This document shows positions 57,701 to 64,000 of a stretch of DNA of 64,000 nt, piece after piece. Below the pieces are notes generated by a model. That model was not told the DNA's origin. It saw only the letters and a program-made list of their open reading frames with translations, and made no database searches. The stretch comes from Sclerotinia nivalis (Eukaryota; Ascomycota; Leotiomycetes; Helotiales; Sclerotiniaceae), in the NCBI GenBank assembly GCA_029531795.1, contig JAPEIS010000009.1:310001-374000 (forward strand), in the 5' to 3' direction. The translations under genes and the position numbers were made by a program. Position 1 is the stretch's first letter; the number at the start of each line of letters is the position of its first letter.

Positions 57701-60288
57701 CTTCATCGCGGCCACTTTCTCTCATGTACGTTATAGTCCCCGATCCCAGGCCAACAACAGTGGCTGGAAAAATATATCATTCTTACATATTTTGTATATT
57801 CAGTAGCCCGCTCTTTCAATTATCGAAGACGATGATGGTTCGTGATGTGACCGTGTCCCTGTCCTGTAGTAACATTGTGTATTGACCGATGTTGATGTTG
57901 CTGCAACCTCGCCTGCCCACTTATCGTTGCACATGTGTTTATTTGGACACGACACGCTAATATTTACTTTCTTTAGTAGATTCAACTTTCGATGAAAGCA
58001 TCTCGCACAATGTCGACGCTTTAGTGTCAGATAGTGTACCAGATGACTTACCCATGAACTATGGCGAGATATCGCGAGATGTGTCCCGGTCGAATACTCC
58101 CGCTTTCCCACCTGGCCTACCAAATCCTCATGGACATCCTCCTCCAGCAATTCGGGAAGACCCAATCGGAAAACCTTCATCTAAGGCACTTCCAATGGTT
58201 GCGCCATTTACGCCATCGAGACAATCTAGCATGTCACACCCTCCCCGTGTTGCTACCCCCCTTGCCATGTCATTGCCTTCAACGCCTTCTCCAGTCAAAT
58301 CAAAAATTTCGCCCGTCCCGGTTTCTGAAGCACCAGCATCTCAATCACAAGCAAAACAAGAAATTAAAAGCATTGCTACAACGTCTGGTATGTCAAAAGA
58401 AATCGCAGCCCAGTCTAGTACAGCCCCTGTAGCTCCTGCAACTCCTTTGCTTTCCGCAGCAGGTACTCCTGTAACGCAGAGAAACCTCTCCACCGAAGAG
58501 TATCCAGCTCTTGGAGCACAGAAGGAAGTCAGACCTCCCACATCCAGGAAAGTATCAAAAGCTGTTACCTCGTCTTCCAAGGCGCCATCTGCACCCAAAA
58601 TCTCGAATCCCCAAAAGAGTGCTAAAGCAGGTGAGAAGAAACCAACACCTGCTGTTTTGACTATTCCCTCTTCCACAAAACCCGATCCTAAGTTGTTGGG
58701 CGCCGTTGAGACACCCGAAAAAAACACTCCTTCAACATCAGAATTTCCTTCGTTGCCAGCAACTAAATCCATTCCATTGAGAACCATCAAGGTCACGCAG
58801 ACACCAAAGGCGGAGGTGGTTCCAACGGGGAGCCCTGCTCCAACTTCTGCCACATCTGTAGCTCCATACCCTGTACACCCTCCTGATACCCCCAGTGAGC
58901 AAGATAATGCATCAATTATGTCCGCGACAGCTTCGAGAGCCAGCTCGCCTGCTCCATCTAGGAATGGACAGCCGCTAGCCCAAAAAATTAACACGGCAAA
59001 GAGAAATAAGATCAAGGCACAGAAAAAGGAAACTGCTCTCGAAGCTCAAATGGCAGCTGCAGCTGAATCCAAAAGAACCGAGGAAGAACAACCCCCAGTT
59101 TTAGGCAGAAAGATGAAAGTAAAAAAGGAGAAGACGAAGGCTAGCAGTGCCGCGAGTGGATCTACGCCGGCGCCTAGCAGACCGGCTTCACCACCCCCTG
59201 TGATAACTGCCCAAGAAGAGATTAAGGCTGCGGAACCTGCCATGTCGGAGAAGCCTGTTTCGTTGGGTAGCGATAAAGCTGTCAGTAAGAGTGAGGCGAA
59301 GGCCAAAAACAAGGCGAAGGCGCAACAAGCTACACCGCCACCCGAGCCACCACGAGCTCCTATTGTTGAAGACGAGGAGCTTGCAGAGAAATTTACACCT
59401 CCGACTCCAACTCCAACTAGCGTTGTTCAGGAGCTTGAAGGCGAGGGAGCCCTCAATATGTCGGATCATGTATTTTTGAAAACACCCATTGGTGTTAATA
59501 ATGAGAAGAAGAGAGAGAAGGATGCTACTGCACCATTGGAATCAAACCCGAAACTCAATATAAGTCCAGAAGAGCGGGCTGAATTAAATGCGGGAAAACC
59601 TGTTCACAAGATAGCTTCAGGATCAATTCGGATCATGCTGACACCCAATGGTGACTGTGTTCGTAATCTCACCGCCGAGGAAGAAGAGCGATTCTTGGAG
59701 CTTCAAGCAAGACTTGCAGCCGATGCTGGACCTACTGCGTTTGTCTCCGCAAAGCATAATGCAGGCACCGGATTCAATCTGGTTGGCGGTCGAGCTGTTC
59801 CAAACGGACTTCCTTCGTACTTTCCACACACACCCGCTAGCAATACTACACCTTTAGATGCGGTTAGCAAGATCCAGCGTGACGAAGCTTTGAGCTACAT
59901 CAATCAATACGTTTTACCATCTCTTTCCAATAACGCCCAGTTAGAAAAGGCACTGAGTGCCAATGCTCTGTCGGGCGACATGCTACAAGGAAGCGAGTTA
60001 TCCAGCTGGGCACCTTTAAGTGGAAACTCTCCCGAAAATCAAGATTTCCCTTACGGCAGTTCGCCTGGCGATGGCAATAACCTCGATACGGGAATCGCAA
60101 ATATGACGGCGTCTCTTACTGGGGGTCGGGATATTGATCGTGGACCACAGGCTCAAAATGTTCAGTTGCTGAATGAAAAGGAATCTGAATCTGCAATGCA
60201 GATTGCAAAGAAAGAGACACAGGAGTTGGAGAAGAGACTTCTGGCTGTGTTGAAGAAGAATAGGAAGATGTTGTTAACAGGGCATTAA
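54749..60288 (+). CDS. NOT4: CCR4-NOT E3 ubiquitin ligase subunit Not4, with alternative 3' end
   Basis: RING E3 of the CCR4-NOT complex (mRNA decay, ribosome quality control). Exons 54749-54792, 54877-54943, 55002-55114, 55168-57335 and 57977-60288 sum to exactly 1567 residues. C4C4 RING: CPLCVEEFDLSDKNF, CPCGYQICQFC, LCPACRRPYD (about 15-63). A Lys-rich coiled coil (QKNAKKKAEIRQKEAQKREV) precedes an RRM (LVYVVGLSPSIREDELLQTL, GVYVTFASKLDAERC) and a CCCH finger (C-x8-C-x4-C-x3-H in KYCSAYLRNEVC). The rest is low-complexity Pro/Ser/Gln sequence, ending in a helix LEKRLLAVLKKNRK. The last intron (57336-57976, 641 nt) is far longer than the others. If it is kept, translation ends at 57391 as ...YGGGAGFARW, giving an 815-residue form. 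Two separate genes is a less likely reading because the right-hand part has an acceptor but no good start. Confidence 0.85.
57336..57976 (+). other. long last intron / alternative terminal exon of NOT4
   Basis: Donor GTGGGT at 57336 and acceptor CTTTAG ending at 57976 join phase-1 codons in frame. Its first 56 nt also extend the upstream frame to a stop at 57391 (GGYNPNLMYGGGAGFARW). The rest has no supported coding content. Confidence 0.6.
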
Positions 60289-61066
60289 TGGACTGTTCTT
60301 CTAAAAGACCGAGGTGAATAAGATGGTGAAAGGACGCTGGAACGATGACGATGCAACGAAGTGTTTGATTATTGCGTGTGTTTATCTGTATCGATACCTG
60401 TATATCTGATATGACGGGGGTGGAATCATGTCATAGTGTATGAGTACGAATGGTATGGAAACATGATGGACACAAAGTGTGCAAGTGGTTGTTCATACAC
60501 CGCAAGCACAGGTTACTTATAGCGTTAATTGTATGATTTCGAGGGCCGATGGCGATAGCATTGGCTATAGCATCAAGTTCAATGGTTTATTAGCATAGCG
60601 TAGCATAGCATAGCATAGCATAGCGTAGCATAATATCAATGATAATACCTGCACAGCGAGTTTTGTTTTCTCCAAGATTGCGTTGTGACTGTAATGAAGG
60701 TGAAGATTCTTGGATGTATAAGAATTCATACGTATGCCATTCTTACCAAAGCGAATTTGAATACAATGCTAGGTAATTTGTATTTTATTTTGGAAAATCA
60801 TACTTCTATCAAACTAGATCGAACAGCAATCCATCATCACTTGGTAACCAACTCCATACAACCAAGTCCCATGTGGAGAGATTAGCGACCCCTGTTCGTG
60901 AAAATCTTTGGTGGGGCACAGCCAGAGCCAGGGGCAGCGTTGGCGGGGTAGTAAAAAAAAAGCTGACCTTGTTAACTCGATATTAGTTGCTTCCTATTCT
61001 CCAATCTACTGTTTTCTTGCAATTTACGATAAATACTTCGATAAATACTTCGAAAGATAAAACAAT
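60289..61066. other. intergenic
   Basis: 3' flank of NOT4 and upstream region of the MTAP gene. Contains a 5-bp repeat (TAGCA)n at about 60593-60632. Confidence 0.55.
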
Positions 61067-62250
61067 ATGGTGGAATCACTCCCTACCAATTTCTCTGGTA
61101 TGTAAAAGACTTGTTGTACTCCCATTGTCCTTACCTTGTTCAATCAATAGATTTCTGGATCGCTATCCGGCTTGACGAGCCCTCCGTCGATCGATCTATG
61201 TCTTTGTTTACTCCCTTTCCTTTTTCCAGTCCCGCCCAAACCTGCCAGCTTAATCAATCTCCAGCTAACCACTGTTCCATAGATCCCGTCCACATCGCCG
61301 TAATCGGCGGCACCGGTCTCCAATCCCTCGAAGGTTTCATCCCCATCGCAACCATCAACCCCCTCACACCCTGGGGTTACCCCTCCGCCCCCATCCACAT
61401 CCTCTCGCACAACAAGACACCCGTCGCCTTCCTCTCCCGCCACGGTACCCACCACGAACTCGCACCACACGAAATACCCAACCGCGCCAACATCGCCGCA
61501 CTCCGCAGCATCGGCGTCCGAACCATCATCGCATTTAGCGCGGTCGGAAGTCTGCGCGAGGAAATCAAACCCCGGGATTTCGTGGTGCCGGATCAGGTGA
61601 TCGATCGCACGAAGGGTGTGAGACCGTTTACGTTTTTTGAGAAGGGTGTCGTGGGTCATGTGGGTTTTGCGGATCCGTTCGATGAGAGGATTGCGAGGGT
61701 GGTGAGGGAGTGTGGACATGCGCTTGAGGGCGAGGGGATCGTGTTGCATGATAAGGGGACGATTATTTGCATGGGTTTGTGGTTCCATTTTCCTTGATTC
61801 CTCCATATATAGTGACCATAAACTAACCTTTATTCCTCCATAATAGAAGGACCCGCCTTCTCCACCCGCGCCGAATCGCACATGTACCGCTCCTGGGGCG
61901 GCTCCGTAATAAACATGTCCGCGCTCCCAGAAGCCAAACTCGCACGCGAAGCAGAAATGGTCTACCAAATGATCTGCATGGCAACCGACTACGATTGCTG
62001 GCACAGCACCGCCGATGTGGATGTGGAAATGGTGATGGGACATATGCATGCCAATGGACAGAATGCGAAACGACTCGTGGGAGCCGTGTTGGATGCGTTG
62101 AGTAAACAGGAGCATAGCGAGATGGTGTTGGCGAAACATTGGGAGGGGAAGACGACGGGCATGATTAAATTTATGACGAAGGCGGAGGGAAGGGGTGAGG
62201 AGGGGAAGAAGAATGTCGAGTTTTTGTTTCCTGGGGTGTTTGATGCGTAG
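61067..62250 (+). CDS. MEU1: S-methyl-5'-thioadenosine phosphorylase
   Basis: Cleaves methylthioadenosine to adenine and methylthioribose-1-phosphate in the methionine salvage pathway. Exons 61067-61097, 61283-61774 and 61847-62250 sum to 308 residues. The first intron is 185 nt, and its acceptor TAG at 61280-61282 joins [10 protein letters not shown] to [14 protein letters not shown]. Family motifs: phosphate loop [44 protein letters not shown], the [11 protein letters not shown] sugar/base site, [20 protein letters not shown], and ATDYDCW. A 419-codon antisense open frame over this gene is a GC-bias shadow. Confidence 0.95.
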
Positions 62251-62766
62251 AACTATTAGAACCATTAGAACTAGAGGATGTGTGAGGTTGTGGGTAGATA
62301 TTGATGCAAGGGATGGATGGGGGATTAGTGGTTTTTGATACCTGGTGCACAACTGCATATATATGAGAATATAGACATGCGATGGGAGTACAATGCATTC
62401 CATCTTTATTAGAAGTCATAGATAAACTGCTCATTCTCAGCACATTAGTTGCACAACACGTTGTTCATCAAATAATCACTTCAAGCATTACTCCTCAGAA
62501 ATCATTCAAGACGTGTCATATTATCATATCAAATTTATACCGAATTCCTCCCTCTCCTTCGCTATTTTTCCTGATCCCATTCAACATCATATAAACAACC
62601 CATTTCACCCAAACCCAAATTCACGATGGGTAACCAACCATATACATATACAAAAGAGGCACCCGGGGTATCTATCAACATCCCAAAAGAAACAGCTGCA
62701 CGATTCCGTCCAATCCAATCTAAATCCACCCTTCCCCAAAATTCTCCTTGTCGCAATGACAACCCA
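62251..62766. other. convergent intergenic region
   Basis: 3' flanks of MTAP and MED13. No gene. Confidence 0.5.
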
Positions 62767-64000
62767 TTAAACCAACATATACAAAGCCTTGACCGCCTTT
62801 TCCGCCGCAGCCACATGCCAGGGCCTTCCATCTCTCACAGGATGCACCACGCCCCTAACCCTCGCTAGAGTAGCTAGTCCCCTGTAATAACCCAAGATTT
62901 CCCTCAACAAAGTATCATGAAAAGTGCGCGGGTTCCCCACAACTTCCGCATGAATAATATTGACTTCCATTACTAAGGGCGGGTCATTAGTGTTGGTACC
63001 GCTGTTTTTGATAAGATAGCCGGAAATCAGGGCGGGGTTAAATTCGAGGAGGGAATTTGAGTTGTTGAGGCGATGAGAAAGGACGGCGCCCCAGGTTTGA
63101 TCCGTGATGTCGAGGAGGCGGGAGTTTTGATCTGGTTCATGAGGGACTGCGGGTGCTTCGGAAGGGGTAGGAGCGTTCGTTGTTGAGTCACGAGAGGGTG
63201 TGGATGGGATGTCCGGGGAGAAGATGGACGATTGAGATACTTGAGGTGTGGAGACGGGAGTCGTGGCGGGCTGTGTTGTTGTCATTGATGGAGGTGGTAT
63301 CCTTGTTTGTGGAGGTAACATCCGTAATGATGGATCTGTCTGTACAGTGACTAGTGTGAGGCTGATTGAAGCGTTGGATTCTGTGGAGGCAAGACCTATC
63401 CAGAAATCAATCTCGGGTTGTTCCATTACAGCTGTTTTCGCAATGATTATGCGCCAGTGAACCTTTTTGCTCGAGATCAGATCAAGAGTCGTTTCCCAGA
63501 TTTCGTTCGCAATGTCTGTAAAGAGAAGAGTGAATGGCTCATTCTTTCGGCCAAGACAATATGAGGCGGTCATTTGTTTAGTACCCCTATTATCTGACCA
63601 TGCCGCAGTAATCCACCGTTCATCAATACTTTGAGAATAAGCAATATGAAGACATGAGTTTTCTTGTAACAATGCTGGCGATGGATTGACGTGCAGCTTG
63701 AAGTCAATATTTCGGGGAAGAGGTTTCTCTAGAAGAATCGCTGCTGTAGTGGAAGATGATGCAAAATCTACACACCGATCATATACTTCCATTGCGAGAT
63801 GCGAATATTCCGCTGGCGATGGCACTACTAAGGAATTAGGAGCAGCCATAAAATCCAACGGCACAAGCTGTAACACCAGTTCGTTGACAGCTTTCAGCTT
63901 CTTTTCGGACAACGACTTCCTATAAAACTTGAACAAATGCTTGAAGGCAGCGCAAATATTTACCAGCAGAAACGAATTATCGATAGGGTAAACGAAGTAC
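62767..64000 (-). CDS. MED13: Mediator complex subunit 13 (MED13/Ssn2), C-terminal part
   Basis: Partial: the frame is open from the stop at 62767 to the right window edge (from 63999, reading YFVYPIDNSFLLVNICAAFK), so the N-terminus lies outside. MED13 links the CDK8 kinase module to core Mediator. Recognised from the Med13 C-terminal (PIWI-like) region: LVLQLVPLDFMA, LHIAYSQSIDERWITAAWSD, ETTLDLISSKKVHWRIIIAK, ISLTLVTVQTDPSL, a Pro/Thr/Ser linker, then SGYLIKNSG, LVMEVNIIHAEVV and the conserved end RGLATLARVRGVVHP, DGRPWHVAAAEKAVKALYML. Confidence 0.9.
   Translation of the reverse strand, partial: YFVYPIDNSFLLVNICAAFKHLFKFYRKSLSEKKLKAVNELVLQLVPLDFMAAPNSLVVPSPAEYSHLAMEVYDRCVDFASSSTTAAILLEKPLPRNIDFKLHVNPSPALLQENSCLHIAYSQSIDERWITAAWSDNRGTKQMTASYCLGRKNEPFTLLFTDIANEIWETTLDLISSKKVHWRIIIAKTAVMEQPEIDFWIGLASTESNASISLTLVTVQTDPSLRMLPPQTRIPPPSMTTTQPATTPVSTPQVSQSSIFSPDIPSTPSRDSTTNAPTPSEAPAVPHEPDQNSRLLDITDQTWGAVLSHRLNNSNSLLEFNPALISGYLIKNSGTNTNDPPLVMEVNIIHAEVVGNPRTFHDTLLREILGYYRGLATLARVRGVVHPVRDGRPWHVAAAEKAVKALYMLV

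Noticed and set aside
58341..59015. 224-codon antisense frame over NOT4
   Set aside because: Antisense to a well-supported low-complexity exon; Gly/Ala/Val-rich shadow.
58024..60288. Separate gene downstream of NOT4
   Set aside because: The frame extends upstream to an acceptor at 57976 without a start codon, joins NOT4 exon 4 in phase, and the combined length is an exact multiple of three and typical for filamentous-fungal Not4.
61144..62403. 419-codon open frame antisense to MTAP
   Set aside because: It is a mirror of codon bias in the GC-rich MTAP exons, is Cys/His-rich without motifs, and overlaps a certain gene including its introns.

Overview
The window reads as nuclear DNA of a filamentous ascomycete. 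Genes are broken by 45-80 nt GT-AG introns with CTAAC/CTGAC-like branch sites, intergenic DNA is AT-rich, and the protein set (Not4, UFD4-type HECT ligase, NPC1, MED13, nuclear-encoded complex I 30.4 kDa subunit, Zn(II)2Cys6 factor, FAD-linked oxidase) is typical of Pezizomycotina. The protein flavour suggests Leotiomycetes, perhaps Sclerotiniaceae; that is inference, not proven here. Exon boundaries were worked out by hand, and for most genes the summed exon length is an exact multiple of three.

Layout. 0-10.4 kb is accessory: an SDR reductase, a candidate inverted-repeat (MITE-like) element, an FAD oxidase with a damaged 5' exon, two paralogous BTB/POZ genes (one with a C-terminal retroelement-type chromodomain, the other with a long Asp-Ser repeat) and repetitive DNA. 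10.4-19 kb is core: a DUF2433-like metallophosphoesterase-fold protein with an RGG tail, COQ5, the branched-chain 2-oxoacid dehydrogenase E1-alpha and a Cue2-like CUE/Smr nuclease. 21-24 kb holds a large fungal-specific gene interrupted by two stops. 24.4-30.1 kb carries NPC1 and NMN adenylyltransferase. 30.1-33.4 kb appears gene-free. 33.4-39.2 kb is a five-exon UFD4/TRIP12-type HECT E3.

39.2-52.5 kb is again accessory and gene-poor. It has an alpha/beta hydrolase with a premature stop, a carboxylesterase divergent from a Zn(II)2Cys6 regulator (the regulator carries a stop and a frame break), an APH-fold kinase remnant and a second remnant. 53.2-64 kb returns to core: complex I NDUFS3, Not4 with two possible 3' ends, methylthioadenosine phosphorylase and, cut by the right edge, MED13.

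Main theme: core genes (more than 20 kb of coding sequence) are uninterrupted, while nearly every accessory gene carries one or two isolated lesions, several of the CAA/CAG/CGA-to-stop type. This points to real gene decay or unusual mini-introns rather than general sequence error. The most novel-looking items are the BTB-chromodomain fusion with its tandem paralog, the alternative 3' end of Not4, and the HicA-like C-terminal block of the 21-24 kb gene.
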